Part shown: positions 23,474-32,828 of the stretch, one piece after another
Layout of the letters: every line of letters starts with the position of its first letter
How positions within the stretch are numbered: the stretch's first letter is position 1
DNA from: DASRHD01 sp035485575
Lineage (GTDB): Bacteria > Verrucomicrobiota > Verrucomicrobiia > Opitutales > Opitutaceae
NCBI GenBank assembly: GCA_035485575.1
Contig: DATHNW010000018.1
Location: 1-64,000 of the forward strand
Direction: 5' to 3'
DNA: 64,000 nucleotides
The notes under the pieces: generated by a model
What the model saw: only the letters and a program-made list of their open reading frames with translations
What the model was told of the DNA's origin: nothing
The model's database searches: none
Position numbers and translations under genes: made by a program

Positions 23474-25861
23474 TTATTCCGAAAAGTTCAACGCGTGACA
23501 GATGTTCAAGCGGCTGATCCTCCACAAGGGAACGCATAGTCCCATGATGGCGATCGCCATGAGTGGAACGGCCGCGGCCAGGACATAGACGAGCCTTGGC
23601 GAAGTGACGGAAATGTCGAAGAGTGCAAAAATGGGGCGCACGCCTATGAGCAGCAGCGTCCCAAGTGCAAATCCGCAAAACACAGCAAGTCGATATTTCC
23701 GCAGATGCGCCAACATTACGTCCGTCTGATTTGCCCCCAATGCCATGCGAATCGCGGCCTCCTTGAGGCTTTGCGATGCGGTGTAAGCCGAAAAGAAATA
23801 CAATCCGCAGCCGGTCACTAGGGTCGCAAATCCCGCCACCCAGAGCACGAGTCGCACCGCGGTGACGAGATCCGCCGATGCGAGCACAATCTGGTCATGG
23901 ATGGGCCTTAATGCGGGTGGATTCTTATATGGCCATACGGCCAGAAGGCGCCGGCTGATTTCCTGGCGCATGCCGGCCGAATCCCGTTGGACGGCGATAT
24001 GCAGCGTCATGGCGTCTTCTGGTCGTGACTCGGACGGCAGGTATAACAAAGGATCGATTGTGGCTGATCGCGACTCAGGCACGTCTGCCACCACCCCGAT
24101 CACAGAAAAGAGCGGACTGGTAGGCCAGGCCTTGAAACTTTTGCCCAGGGCGCTTTGGCCCGGCCAAAATCGTCGGGCCAAAGCGGCGTTGATCACGGCG
24201 ACCGGTGATTTTGTTGCGATATCGGCGTCAGTAAATGTCCGCCCGCGCAACAATGGAATCCCGGCCGCATCCCAAAAGCCGCTGGTGACATCGGAGCGCC
24301 GGCAGAAACATTTATCCGATTCCAGCGCTGGATCGCGTTCGTTCACAATTAAGTTGGTCCATCCTCCGGCCGTCATAAGGGGATGGTTGCTCGCACCGAC
24401 GGCAATGACGCCTGGGGTCTGACGCATAGCGGCAAGCAGCTTGTCGACAAACACTGGCGCGCGATCGGTGGTGATGCCCAGGGCGTGCAGATTGACGTCG
24501 GCCAAGAGAAGGTTTTCGGTGCGAAAGGGAAGCTTGCGGGCGGCGACCGTGCGCATCGAGTCGATGAATGAAGCGGCCACGCAGAGCAAAAACATGGCGA
24601 TCGCAAACTGGAATGCGTACAAAATTCCGACAACGATCTGCCGGCGCGGCGCGGAGGTGGTCTCCTTGATTGCGCTAACCAGATCCACCCGACAGGCCTG
24701 TTGCAAGGCAAGGAACCAGGTGGCGGTCGCCCCGCCGAACGCCCCAAGCGCAACCACCGCGACCGTCCGGGAATCGATTTCCACTCCAGATGTGTCAATC
24801 AGCCTGCCTATGTTTGGATCGAGGCGCAGCGCGTGAAGCAAGGCCTGGCCCAAGGCGTGACCGAACACAAGCGCCAGGGCTAGCACCAAGACGAATTCAC
24901 CCGCGAGCCATCGGCCGATGTCGGCCCGGCGCGCGCCCATCGCGAGCTTGATCGCCAGCTCCCGCCTTCGGGTGAAGATGCGCAGCAGGGTGAGAGAGAA
25001 GAAATTGACGAAAGCCAGCGCGAAAAGGAACCAAATAATGCCGGAGATCAAAAGCATCGTGCGGGCCGACTCGTCTTCAATGAATCGGAACTTGGAAAAT
25101 GAATCCAGGGCCAGGTTCATTCCGTGGTTTTCTGTCGGATGTTCTTTTTGCAGAGTCTGGGCGATTACTGTCAGCTCTGCCTTGGCGTCGGTAAAGGAGG
25201 CGCCCGGTCTTAGGCGGCCGCCGACGCGCAACCATTGTATGTCACGGTTGGCGAGGATTCGTTGGCCCTGCATTGAGGACACGCTTCCGATTTGGGAGCA
25301 TGAAATCCAGATGCTCGGACGGACGCTGGGATCGACACCGCGGAAACCGGTGGGGAGGATTCCAATCACGGTGAACGGCACGGTGTTAAGCCTGATGATC
25401 GATCCAACGGAGAGCTTCCAGTTCTCGGCCAATCCGGCGGATACCACCGCGGCGGGATCGGCGCTGAGGCTGTCGTCGCGCTCCGCGAGCAGCCGTCCGC
25501 GGAGTGGTTGCGCACCGAGCGTCGGAAAGAACCCGCCGCTGACCACGCCGCAGGTGGCCAGGATCGAATCATCGCCGACCGTGATTCCGACGTTCGACCG
25601 GCTGAAATAGGCGAACGCGTCAAAAAATGGCGCGGTTCTCTCCCGGATATCGACAAAATCGGGGAAGCTCACGATTCCCCGCGGCAAGGAGCTCCTCACG
25701 AATACCAATTCGTTGGGCAGGCGTCCCGAGGGCGGCCGAATCAGCGTTGCGTCGACCACGGCGACGATGCCCATCTGCGCGGCTATGCTTACGCCGAGCA
25801 CGACCACGCTCATAAAAAGGTAGGACGGCTTGGCGAGAAGGGAGCGCAGGATGGCTCTCAT
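23474..25861 (-). CDS. ABC exporter permease, MacB/FtsX type (permease 3 of 3)
   Basis: 795 aa. A single N-terminal helix (YLFMSVVVLGVSIAAQMGIV) precedes a periplasmic MacB_PCD-like domain, then an FtsX block (about residues 275-440), a second periplasmic domain and a C-terminal FtsX block (about 675-795, ending VPLWRISRLNICHALNFSE). This duplicated layout matches the ~800-aa orphan permeases common in Acidobacteria and Verrucomicrobia. The N-terminus lacks the LKYAFRQL..SPG..LTLALG motif of the two sister permeases, so it is the most diverged. It starts 18 bp after the previous permease and closes the operon. Confidence 0.85.
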   Translation of the reverse strand: MRAILRSLLAKPSYLFMSVVVLGVSIAAQMGIVAVVDATLIRPPSGRLPNELVFVRSSLPRGIVSFPDFVDIRERTAPFFDAFAYFSRSNVGITVGDDSILATCGVVSGGFFPTLGAQPLRGRLLAERDDSLSADPAAVVSAGLAENWKLSVGSIIRLNTVPFTVIGILPTGFRGVDPSVRPSIWISCSQIGSVSSMQGQRILANRDIQWLRVGGRLRPGASFTDAKAELTVIAQTLQKEHPTENHGMNLALDSFSKFRFIEDESARTMLLISGIIWFLFALAFVNFFSLTLLRIFTRRRELAIKLAMGARRADIGRWLAGEFVLVLALALVFGHALGQALLHALRLDPNIGRLIDTSGVEIDSRTVAVVALGAFGGATATWFLALQQACRVDLVSAIKETTSAPRRQIVVGILYAFQFAIAMFLLCVAASFIDSMRTVAARKLPFRTENLLLADVNLHALGITTDRAPVFVDKLLAAMRQTPGVIAVGASNHPLMTAGGWTNLIVNERDPALESDKCFCRRSDVTSGFWDAAGIPLLRGRTFTDADIATKSPVAVINAALARRFWPGQSALGKSFKAWPTSPLFSVIGVVADVPESRSATIDPLLYLPSESRPEDAMTLHIAVQRDSAGMRQEISRRLLAVWPYKNPPALRPIHDQIVLASADLVTAVRLVLWVAGFATLVTGCGLYFFSAYTASQSLKEAAIRMALGANQTDVMLAHLRKYRLAVFCGFALGTLLLIGVRPIFALFDISVTSPRLVYVLAAAVPLMAIAIMGLCVPLWRISRLNICHALNFSE

Positions 25862-25879
25862 GGTTTGCGGTTCATGCGA

Positions 25880-28294
25880 TCATTCCACCCGCAGCGCAAC
25901 GATGGGATCGACTTTGGTGGCGCGGCGGGCGGGGAGCAGGCATGCGACCAGCGCGACCGCGACCAGAAGAAGAGAGATCGCGCCAAAAACCAGAGGGTCA
26001 TAGGCGGGCGTCTGAAAGAGCATCGACTTGATAAAGCGCTCCGCCGCCAGCGCGCCGACCACGCCAAAGGCAATGCCATAGCCCGCAATGCGTCCGCCTT
26101 GGCTGATCACGAGTCGGAATACGTCGCCCGGACGTGCGCCCAATGCCATCCGGACGCCAAATTCATTTGTGCGTTGGGAAACGGAGAATGCGACCACCCC
26201 GTAAATGCCGATGGCGGCGAGAATGAGGGCGATGACGGAAAACGTGATAAAAAGAAACATGGCAAACTTCTGGCTGGAGAATTGCCCCATCAGCAAATTG
26301 TCGTAGGTGTCCAAGGTCGCCACCGGTTGCTCCGGATCGACATTGTATATCGCGTGGCGCAATATGCCCGCGAATGCGGCGGCACCACCGTTCGCCCGGA
26401 CGATGAAGGCGAACGCGGGATACGGCGTCTGTGCGAACGGAGTATAGATTTGGGGTGGTGCGTCAGATTGAAGATCATTGGGATTCACTCCTGAAACAAC
26501 ATCGGCAACAACCCCGACAATCTCCCGCCACTTTGGAGCGCTGCTCGGGTCGCTGACGGGCGAAATGAGTTTGCCGATCGGGTCGGTGTCGGGAAAAAAT
26601 TGTTTGGCGGCAGCCTGGCTGATCAGCGCGACCGGTGTGGCGCCGGCGCGATCCTCATTTGTGAAGACGCGGCCGCTGAAAAGGCGGATTTCCGATGTCC
26701 GAAAATAATCCGGTGAGACGGAATAATAATCGATCACCGGCAGATCGCTGGCCGGCATCTCCCGCCCCGCGATTTTTAGGTGGATGTTATAACCGCCAAA
26801 AATCGGCAGAGCCTGCGCTGCCGCTGCGTCGGTGACACCGGACAATTTCTGATAGCGACTCAGCACGGCCTCAACGAAGGCAAACTGCTTCTCGGGGGTA
26901 TTGTATTTTTCGCCGGATACCATGGCCCTGACAACAATGATGCCATGCGGATTGAACCCGGGATTGAAAGTGGCCAGTCGGGCAAAACTGCGGATGAGCA
27001 GGCCGGCGCCGGTCAGGAGCATAAGAGCGAGCGCGATCTCCGCGACGATAAGTCCATAGCGAACCAGATGGCGGCCGCCGCTGGCCCCGCGGCCGCCGGT
27101 CTTGAGCACGCCATTGAGATCGACGCGGGAGCCTTGCAGTGCCGACACCAGCCCGAACCCGAGGCCCGTCAGAAGCGCCAGAGCGAAGGTAACCGCCACT
27201 GCCCGGCCATCGACAACGATCTCGAAATTCGGCCGTGGCAGGGCCTCCGGTGCATAGGCGAGCAGAAGGGCCAGTCCTCCTTTTGCCACCAGCAAACCGA
27301 GGAATGCGCCTCCGCAAACGAGGACAAGGCATTCGATCAAAAGCTGTCGGGCAATGCGCCAGCGGCTGGCGCCGATTGCCATGCGAATGCAGATTTCGCG
27401 TTCGCGGGTCGTGGCGCGGGCCAGCAGGAGATTGGCGACATTTGTCCAGGCGATCAGCAGCAGGACCGTGACCGCGCCGAGCAGCGTTAAGAGCATTTGT
27501 CGCGAGTTTTGTGTCCGGGCGCCGAGCAATGAAAGCACGGTCACCCCAAAACCCTTGTTGGTGTCCGGATACTGCCGGGCAAGCTGCGCCGCGATCACAT
27601 TCATCCGTGCGCGGGCCTGTTCGAGCGTCACGCCCGTCTTGAGGCGGCCAAACACGTCCAGAAAATGGTTGCCGCGTCTGGTTCGCTGCTGATCCGTGAG
27701 AACCAAGGGCATGAGGATCGCTTGCGGCGAACCTTGCTTAAAACTGAGCGGCATGACACCGATGATCGTGTAGGGCTGTCCGCTGAGACGGATCGTCTTG
27801 CCAATCACGTCCGGCCGGCTGCCGAACTGCCGCAGCCAGAAACCGTAGAGGAGCACCACCACATTGCCTTTGCCCGCGGTTTCTTCTTCAGCGCCAAATG
27901 CGCGCCCCAGCATGGGCTGGATCCGCAGGGTGTTGAACATTTCGTGAGTGACGAGCCCAGCCTGGATGCGCACAGGATCCCCCTGGTCGGTCAGGTTAAG
28001 GCCGGTACGGGTCTCGGCATAGATATCTTCAAAAACGTCCTTTGACTGATTGCTCCAGTCTTGAAAGTTTGCCGGTGAGACGGGAAGCCGGACGCTTTTT
28101 GGCGGCTGCGACTCGTTCAGCGCCACGAGGTGTTCGGAGTCCGGATAGGGCAAAGGCCGGAGCAGCACGGAATTTACGACCGAGAAAATGGCCGTCGAAG
28201 CGCCCATTCCAAGCGCCAGTGTGAGGATCGCGATCAAAGCGAAGCCGGGGGACTTGTACAATTGGCGGAAGGCGTATTTGAGGTCGGGGAGCAT
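25880..28294 (-). CDS. ABC exporter permease, MacB/FtsX duplicated type (permease 2 of 3)
   Basis: 804 aa. The N-terminal motif LKYAFRQLYKSPGF is followed by LTLALGMGASTAIFSVVNSV, then a MacB_PCD periplasmic domain (about residues 55-270), an FtsX block with the RATTREREICIRMAIGASRW coupling-helix motif, a second periplasmic domain, and a C-terminal FtsX block with QRTNEFGVRMALGARPGDV and the closing ARRATKVDPIVALRVE. It probably exports peptides, lipids or drugs with the ATPase and HlyD-like adaptor encoded upstream. The ATG at 28294 starts the motif; the longer frame overlaps the neighbouring permease. Confidence 0.9.
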   Translation of the reverse strand: MLPDLKYAFRQLYKSPGFALIAILTLALGMGASTAIFSVVNSVLLRPLPYPDSEHLVALNESQPPKSVRLPVSPANFQDWSNQSKDVFEDIYAETRTGLNLTDQGDPVRIQAGLVTHEMFNTLRIQPMLGRAFGAEEETAGKGNVVVLLYGFWLRQFGSRPDVIGKTIRLSGQPYTIIGVMPLSFKQGSPQAILMPLVLTDQQRTRRGNHFLDVFGRLKTGVTLEQARARMNVIAAQLARQYPDTNKGFGVTVLSLLGARTQNSRQMLLTLLGAVTVLLLIAWTNVANLLLARATTREREICIRMAIGASRWRIARQLLIECLVLVCGGAFLGLLVAKGGLALLLAYAPEALPRPNFEIVVDGRAVAVTFALALLTGLGFGLVSALQGSRVDLNGVLKTGGRGASGGRHLVRYGLIVAEIALALMLLTGAGLLIRSFARLATFNPGFNPHGIIVVRAMVSGEKYNTPEKQFAFVEAVLSRYQKLSGVTDAAAAQALPIFGGYNIHLKIAGREMPASDLPVIDYYSVSPDYFRTSEIRLFSGRVFTNEDRAGATPVALISQAAAKQFFPDTDPIGKLISPVSDPSSAPKWREIVGVVADVVSGVNPNDLQSDAPPQIYTPFAQTPYPAFAFIVRANGGAAAFAGILRHAIYNVDPEQPVATLDTYDNLLMGQFSSQKFAMFLFITFSVIALILAAIGIYGVVAFSVSQRTNEFGVRMALGARPGDVFRLVISQGGRIAGYGIAFGVVGALAAERFIKSMLFQTPAYDPLVFGAISLLLVAVALVACLLPARRATKVDPIVALRVE

Positions 28295-28308
28295 GGAAAT
28301 CAGCGGAT

Positions 28309-30714
28309 TTATTCCGCCCGCAGCGCAATGATCGGATCCACCTTCGTTGCTTTTCGCGCGGGCAACAAACAGGCGATGACTCCTACGGCCGCGAGCACCA
28401 GAACCACGCAACCGAGCAAAAGCGGATTGGCGGCATCGACCTGAAATAGCATGGACTCGATCATGCGCCTGACCGCGAACAACAACGCCACTCCAAGCAG
28501 CAGCCCAAGGCCGACCAGCCGAGTGCCATAGAGCAAGACTAGCCTTAACACGTCGCTCGTCTGCGCGCCCAGCGCCATCCGGATGCCGATTTCAACCGTC
28601 CGCTGGCTCACAAAGTAAGCGAGGACCGCGTAGAGTCCGACTGCCGCCAGCAATAATGCGACAAGGGAGAATAGGCCCAAGAGATACATCGCGAAGCGCT
28701 GCACGAGTACCAAACTATCCAGCATTCTCGTTAGCGGCTCCACGTTGTAAATGGGCTGGTCCTTATCCATGGCATAAACCTGCGCCTTCAAGTCAGCCAT
28801 CGGCACGGTAATGCTGGGCTCCGCGCGGATCATCATCATTACATAAGGTGTAGGGCTCTGCGCGAACGGTAGCCAAATTTCCGGCAGGGTGGTGGCGGCA
28901 TCGGTTTCAAAGAGGTTGAGTTCAGGAACGATGCCGATGACTTCCGCCCAGCTGTCACCTGTATTGTTTGGAACATTGATGCGGCGTCCGATCGGATCCA
29001 CGCCTGGAAAATATCGTTTCGCGAGCGTTTCGTTGATGATGACGACGGGCGCGGCAGACATATTGTCCCGATGGGTAAATGGGCGCCCATACAGCAACCG
29101 CACGCCGAGCGTTTGAAAACCGTCTGGGGTTGCTAGGTAGGAGACTGCCTGTGGCATGTCCGCCATGGGCCGTGGCGATGTTCCCTCGACCGAGAACGGG
29201 TGATTTCCTAGCGGCCTGACAACTGCGGCCGATTGCACGCCGTGGACGCCTTGAAAGCGAGTAAGCAACGAATCAACGAACGCATTGATCTGGTCCGGTT
29301 TTCGTCGCGACAACCCGAGCAGCTCCATGACGGTCACAGAGTCCGGTTGGTACTTACGGGCCTGGGCTTGCTCGACAAAACGTTGGATCAATGTTCCGGC
29401 GGTCCCGAGCAACACGACGGCGCAGACGACTTCGATGACCACAAGGCATCTCCGCAATCGTCCGCGCGCCTTTGATTCGGTTGCACCCTTGCCTCCTTGT
29501 TTGAGCGCTTCGTTGATATCGAAATTTGCCGACAGAAATGCGGGCGCGAGCCCGAAAAGGATGCCGGTCAAAACGCTCAGTCCAACCGAAAAGCCGAGGG
29601 CGGCGCCATTGATTTCGGCGTAAGCCAAAGCTTTCATTCCAGGCACGCCATAGTGATGAATTGTGTCGAGCAGCCAGTGCGCCAGGACGATGCCGCCCGC
29701 GCCGCCAAGGAACGAAAGCAGCGTGCTTTCAACCAACAGCTCGCGGATGATCCGGCCACGACCTGCACCCAGCGCGCGGCGGATCGCGATTTCCCGCTGG
29801 CGTGAGGTTGCGCGCGCCAGCAAGAGGTTCGCGACGTTGGCACAGGCGATCAACTGCACGCACGCCACCGCCGCGACCAGTATCCAGAGCGCTTCGCGCA
29901 ACCCACCGCGCGCGCGGATTTCGGCGCCGGTGCGGAGCCAGGCTTTCCAGCCTTTATGCGTGGCCGGGTAACGCTGGGCGAGTTGGGCGGAAATAACGTC
30001 GAGTTCGGCGCGAGCCTGGTCCAGCGTCACGCCCGGTTTGAGGCGCGCCCAGACATCGAGGAAGCGCGTGCCGAAATCCGCATGAGATTGCCGACCTGTA
30101 AGCTCGACCGTCTGGCCCGAAATAACAAGCGGGACACTCGCGTCTGTGTTGGATGTCCGAATCAAATCCTTGGGCATCACTCCGACGATTGTGTACGGAT
30201 TGTCGTTGATCTGAATTACGCGGCCGAGGACGTGAGGATCGCCCCCGAGCGCAGTTTGCCACAATTGGTAACTGATGATTATGACATTGTCTCTCCCCGG
30301 CACCATTTCCTCCTGCAGAAAACTTCGGCCCAAAGCCACATGCTCACCATGCACCTCGAGAAAATGGAGCGAGATGGCTGAAGCATACAGCTCTCGAGGC
30401 TCGCCTTGCCCTGTAAGGGTGAGGCCGAGGCCGTAACCCGCTCGGATATATTCGAAGGATTTTGCCTTTTCCCAAGCCAAATAGGTGGCAAGACAAACCG
30501 GCGAATCCGGAACTTTTGGTAACTGGACCTCGCGGAGATAAACTTGGCGGTCAGCGCCCGGATCAGTCGTATAAGGATGATACAAAGTCTGATCGACGAC
30601 CGTATAGACGGCGGTACTCGCGCCGATGCCAAGCGCGAGGGTGAGGACTATGACGGTCATCACACCGGGACTTTTGGCGAGCTGGCGGAAGGCGTATTTA
30701 AGATCCGAGAGCAC
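28309..30714 (-). CDS. ABC exporter permease, MacB/FtsX duplicated type (permease 1 of 3)
   Basis: 801 aa from a GTG at 30714. It begins with LSDLKYAFRQLAKSPG and LTLALGIGASTAVYTVVDQT. Two FtsX blocks each carry the coupling-helix type motif (ATSRQREIAIRRALGAGRGR and QRTVEIGIRMALGAQTSDVL), with two periplasmic domains between them, and the chain ends ARKATKVDPIIALRAE, very like the end of permease 2. The two are probably paralogues from local duplication. It follows the ATPase gene by 9 bp and precedes permease 2 by 14 bp. Confidence 0.9.
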   Translation of the reverse strand: MLSDLKYAFRQLAKSPGVMTVIVLTLALGIGASTAVYTVVDQTLYHPYTTDPGADRQVYLREVQLPKVPDSPVCLATYLAWEKAKSFEYIRAGYGLGLTLTGQGEPRELYASAISLHFLEVHGEHVALGRSFLQEEMVPGRDNVIIISYQLWQTALGGDPHVLGRVIQINDNPYTIVGVMPKDLIRTSNTDASVPLVISGQTVELTGRQSHADFGTRFLDVWARLKPGVTLDQARAELDVISAQLAQRYPATHKGWKAWLRTGAEIRARGGLREALWILVAAVACVQLIACANVANLLLARATSRQREIAIRRALGAGRGRIIRELLVESTLLSFLGGAGGIVLAHWLLDTIHHYGVPGMKALAYAEINGAALGFSVGLSVLTGILFGLAPAFLSANFDINEALKQGGKGATESKARGRLRRCLVVIEVVCAVVLLGTAGTLIQRFVEQAQARKYQPDSVTVMELLGLSRRKPDQINAFVDSLLTRFQGVHGVQSAAVVRPLGNHPFSVEGTSPRPMADMPQAVSYLATPDGFQTLGVRLLYGRPFTHRDNMSAAPVVIINETLAKRYFPGVDPIGRRINVPNNTGDSWAEVIGIVPELNLFETDAATTLPEIWLPFAQSPTPYVMMMIRAEPSITVPMADLKAQVYAMDKDQPIYNVEPLTRMLDSLVLVQRFAMYLLGLFSLVALLLAAVGLYAVLAYFVSQRTVEIGIRMALGAQTSDVLRLVLLYGTRLVGLGLLLGVALLFAVRRMIESMLFQVDAANPLLLGCVVLVLAAVGVIACLLPARKATKVDPIIALRAE

Positions 30715-30723
30715 GGAAATCGG

Positions 30724-31419
30724 TCAGCTCTTGTTCGCCACCTGTTCGTCGACGATGCGGCCGTCGAAGAGATGCACGGTGCGGTCGGCGTTGCGTGCGA
30801 AACGGCTGTCATGCGTGACCATGAGAATCGTCGCTCCGCTTTGATGCAGGCTGTGCAATAGCTCCATCACGGCGTCGCCGTTCTTGGAATCCAGGTTGCC
30901 GGTGGGCTCATCCGCTAGCAGCACGGCCGGGTGGCCGGCCAGCGCACGGGCCACGGCGACACGCTGCTGTTGTCCGCCGGAAAGCTGTGAAGGCAGATGC
31001 TTCGCGCGATGGCCCATGCCGACTTTTTCCAGGGACTCGATGACGCGGTGCTTGCGCTCATTCGCGGCCATTCCGCGGTAGGTGAGCGGCAGCTCGACGT
31101 TTTCGTAGACCGTGAGATCCCCGATCAAATTGAACGATTGGAAAATGAAGCCGATCTCCTGATTGCGGATGCGCGCCCGTTCGGACAGCGAGAGGCCCTG
31201 CACCAGATGGCCGTTGAGCAGGTAGCTGCCGTCGGAGGGCGTATCGAGCAGGCCAAGAATGGAAAGGAGGGTCGACTTGCCGCAGCCGGACGGGCCGGCC
31301 ACGGACACATATTCCCCCTTCTTGATATCCAAATGGATGCCCGCGAGCGCGTGCGTCTCGACTTCGTCGGTGAGGAAAACCTTGGTGATGCCTTCGAGTT
31401 TGATGAGGGATTCGTTCAT
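30724..31419 (-). CDS. ABC transporter ATPase, MacB/LolD type
   Basis: 231 aa. Walker A GPSGCGKST (about residues 43-51), Q loop FIFQSFNLIGDLT, signature LSGGQQQRVAVARAL (about 143-157), Walker B VLLADEPTGNLDS and the H loop MVTHDSRFA. The LFDGRIVDE tail is typical of the MacB/LolD/FtsE class that works with FtsX-fold permeases. It presumably powers the three downstream permeases; how one ATPase is shared by three permeases is not visible. The gap to the HlyD-like gene is 3 bp and to permease 1 is 9 bp. Confidence 0.93.
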   Translation of the reverse strand: MNESLIKLEGITKVFLTDEVETHALAGIHLDIKKGEYVSVAGPSGCGKSTLLSILGLLDTPSDGSYLLNGHLVQGLSLSERARIRNQEIGFIFQSFNLIGDLTVYENVELPLTYRGMAANERKHRVIESLEKVGMGHRAKHLPSQLSGGQQQRVAVARALAGHPAVLLADEPTGNLDSKNGDAVMELLHSLHQSGATILMVTHDSRFARNADRTVHLFDGRIVDEQVANKS

Positions 31420-31422
31420 GGC

Positions 31423-32676
31423 CTAATTGAGTTTGATGCGGTCGTTGGAGTCCCATTGGGACATGTCGGAAAGGATCACCCGGTCACCGGGCTGGAGGCC
31501 CTTGATGATTTCGATGTTGTTGACGGAACTGCGGCCGAGCTGCACTTGCGCGCGGGTGGCGTAAATACCGTCGGATTCAAGCTTGAAGATGCCTACCGTG
31601 CTCTTCTCCTGGCCGAACGCGGGGCGGCCGACGAAAACGACGTCGTCGAGATGCTCGAGCTCGATCGTGCCATCGACTGAAAGATCGGGGCGCGCGCCTT
31701 TTGGGAGTGCGTCGGTGAACGTCACGTCGACCGTGACGGTTCCATTGGTGACGGAAGGATCGATGCGCGCAACCTTGCCTTCGACGACGCCATTGTGCGT
31801 GTCAATTTGCGCAGTTTGGCCAATCAGCATGTCCCTGGCCTGGGTTTCAGCGATTTGCACCTGCGCCTTGAGCAGGGTTGGGTCGGCGACCCGGGCCAGA
31901 TTGGTGCCAGGCTGCACCTGGGCTCCGACATCGACCTGGACCAACTGCAGGACGCCCCGCATCCCGGCCCGGACGTTAAGCGCGTCGGCCTCACTGTGGC
32001 GCAGCTTGGCCTGAGCGCGGAGTTGATCGACCGAGGCTTGTTTCACGGCGATTTGCAAGGTGATGGAATCCTTGGCGAAGGCGTAGCGCTTTTGCTGAAT
32101 GGAGTTGAGCGTTTCGTCCTGTTCCGCGGTGACCTTGGAGAGCTGCAAATTCAGGTCGGAGTCCAGGCCCTCCTTGAAAAGATCGGCCTCGACTGCGGCC
32201 TTGAGCCGGGCTTGTTCGAAACTGGCCTTGGCATTAGCCGCGTCGGATTCGGCTTGGAGCACGCTGCTCTCCAGCTGGACTTTGGTGTTCGCGAGATCGG
32301 CTTCGGCTGCCTCGAGCTGCGAGTCTGCATCAAGGGCTGCTTGTTCGACGCTCGGGTCGCTGAGCACAAGAATAATGCTGTCTGGCTCCACGGTGGCACC
32401 TGGGTTCAGGACGATGCGATCCACATGTCCCGAGGTGCGCGCCGGGATCCAGCTGATGTTTTGGGGCACCAGCGTGCCGAGTCCATGCACTTCACGGGTC
32501 ATCGGCCCGCGCTTTACGGTGTCGATCCAGACCAGGCTGTGATCGACTTCAGGCACTGCGGGCTTGAGGTGGGCGAGCCCAAGGGTGATGCCGATGAGCA
32601 CCACGCAAACGGAGCCGCCAATGAGCAGACGCTTTTTAAGCTTGGCCCGGGCTTGGGAAGGACGCGCAATATCCAT
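31423..32676 (-). CDS. HlyD/MacA-like periplasmic adaptor of the ABC exporter
   Basis: 417 aa. One N-terminal membrane helix (LLIGGSVCVVLIGITLGLAH), a barrel/lipoyl segment (ARTSGHVDRIVLNPGATVEP), a long coiled-coil hairpin (about residues 105-230, LDADSQLEAAEADLANTKVQ), then the second lipoyl half and beta-barrel (GMRGVLQLVQVDVGAQVQPG). Such adaptors link inner-membrane exporters to TolC. I chose the ATG at 32676, preceded by GGGAG 8 nt upstream. The 11 extra codons from 32709 would overlap the sigma-54 type promoter element at 32693-32708, so the longer start is unlikely. Confidence 0.9.
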   Translation of the reverse strand: MDIARPSQARAKLKKRLLIGGSVCVVLIGITLGLAHLKPAVPEVDHSLVWIDTVKRGPMTREVHGLGTLVPQNISWIPARTSGHVDRIVLNPGATVEPDSIILVLSDPSVEQAALDADSQLEAAEADLANTKVQLESSVLQAESDAANAKASFEQARLKAAVEADLFKEGLDSDLNLQLSKVTAEQDETLNSIQQKRYAFAKDSITLQIAVKQASVDQLRAQAKLRHSEADALNVRAGMRGVLQLVQVDVGAQVQPGTNLARVADPTLLKAQVQIAETQARDMLIGQTAQIDTHNGVVEGKVARIDPSVTNGTVTVDVTFTDALPKGARPDLSVDGTIELEHLDDVVFVGRPAFGQEKSTVGIFKLESDGIYATRAQVQLGRSSVNNIEIIKGLQPGDRVILSDMSQWDSNDRIKLN

Positions 32677-32692
32677 GAAGTACACTCCCTTT

Positions 32693-32708
32693 TGCACAGC
32701 TTGTGCCA
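32693..32708 (-). promoter_or_regulatory. Sigma-54 type promoter P2 (adaptor/ABC half of the operon)
   Basis: On the minus strand, TGGCAC-AAGCT-GTGCA has the invariant GG and GC separated by 10 nt, as in -24/-12 promoters. Expected transcription start is near 32682, only about 6 nt before the adaptor ATG; the GGGAG ribosome site would then be used only on read-through transcripts. The element is also a small palindrome (GCACA-AGC-TGTGC), which weakens the call taken alone, but its spacing to the upstream palindrome duplicates that at P1. Confidence 0.6.
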
Positions 32709-32806
32709 TGGCCGCATAAGTACCGTAAGATGCTTGATTGCATCGTTTAAAAATTATTTCTGGTTTGCGTGTTCGGCCAGATGACGCCGATTGCGGGACG
32801 CCGCCG

Positions 32807-32820
32807 TCCCAAAAGCGGGA
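32807..32820. promoter_or_regulatory. Upstream activator site for P2 (TCCC-N6-GGGA)
   Basis: TCCCAAAAGCGGGA sits between the kinase stop and the adaptor gene. Its first base is exactly 100 nt upstream of the P2 -24 GG. The same pattern, TCCCATAAATGGGA, occurs at the identical distance from P1. The intervening DNA contains an A/T-rich stretch (about 32747-32760), compatible with looping by a sigma-54 activator. Confidence 0.6.
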
Positions 32821-32828
32821 AGCCTAGT

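Noticed and set aside
28295..28411. N-terminal extension of permease 2 overlapping permease 1
   Set aside because: It runs antiparallel to nothing but through the end of permease 1 in another frame; the conserved MLPDLKYAFRQL start lies at 28294.
32677..32709. Longer start (MAQAVQKG...) for the HlyD-like adaptor
   Set aside because: Those codons coincide with the sigma-54 type element and spacer, and the ATG at 32676 has its own GGGAG site.
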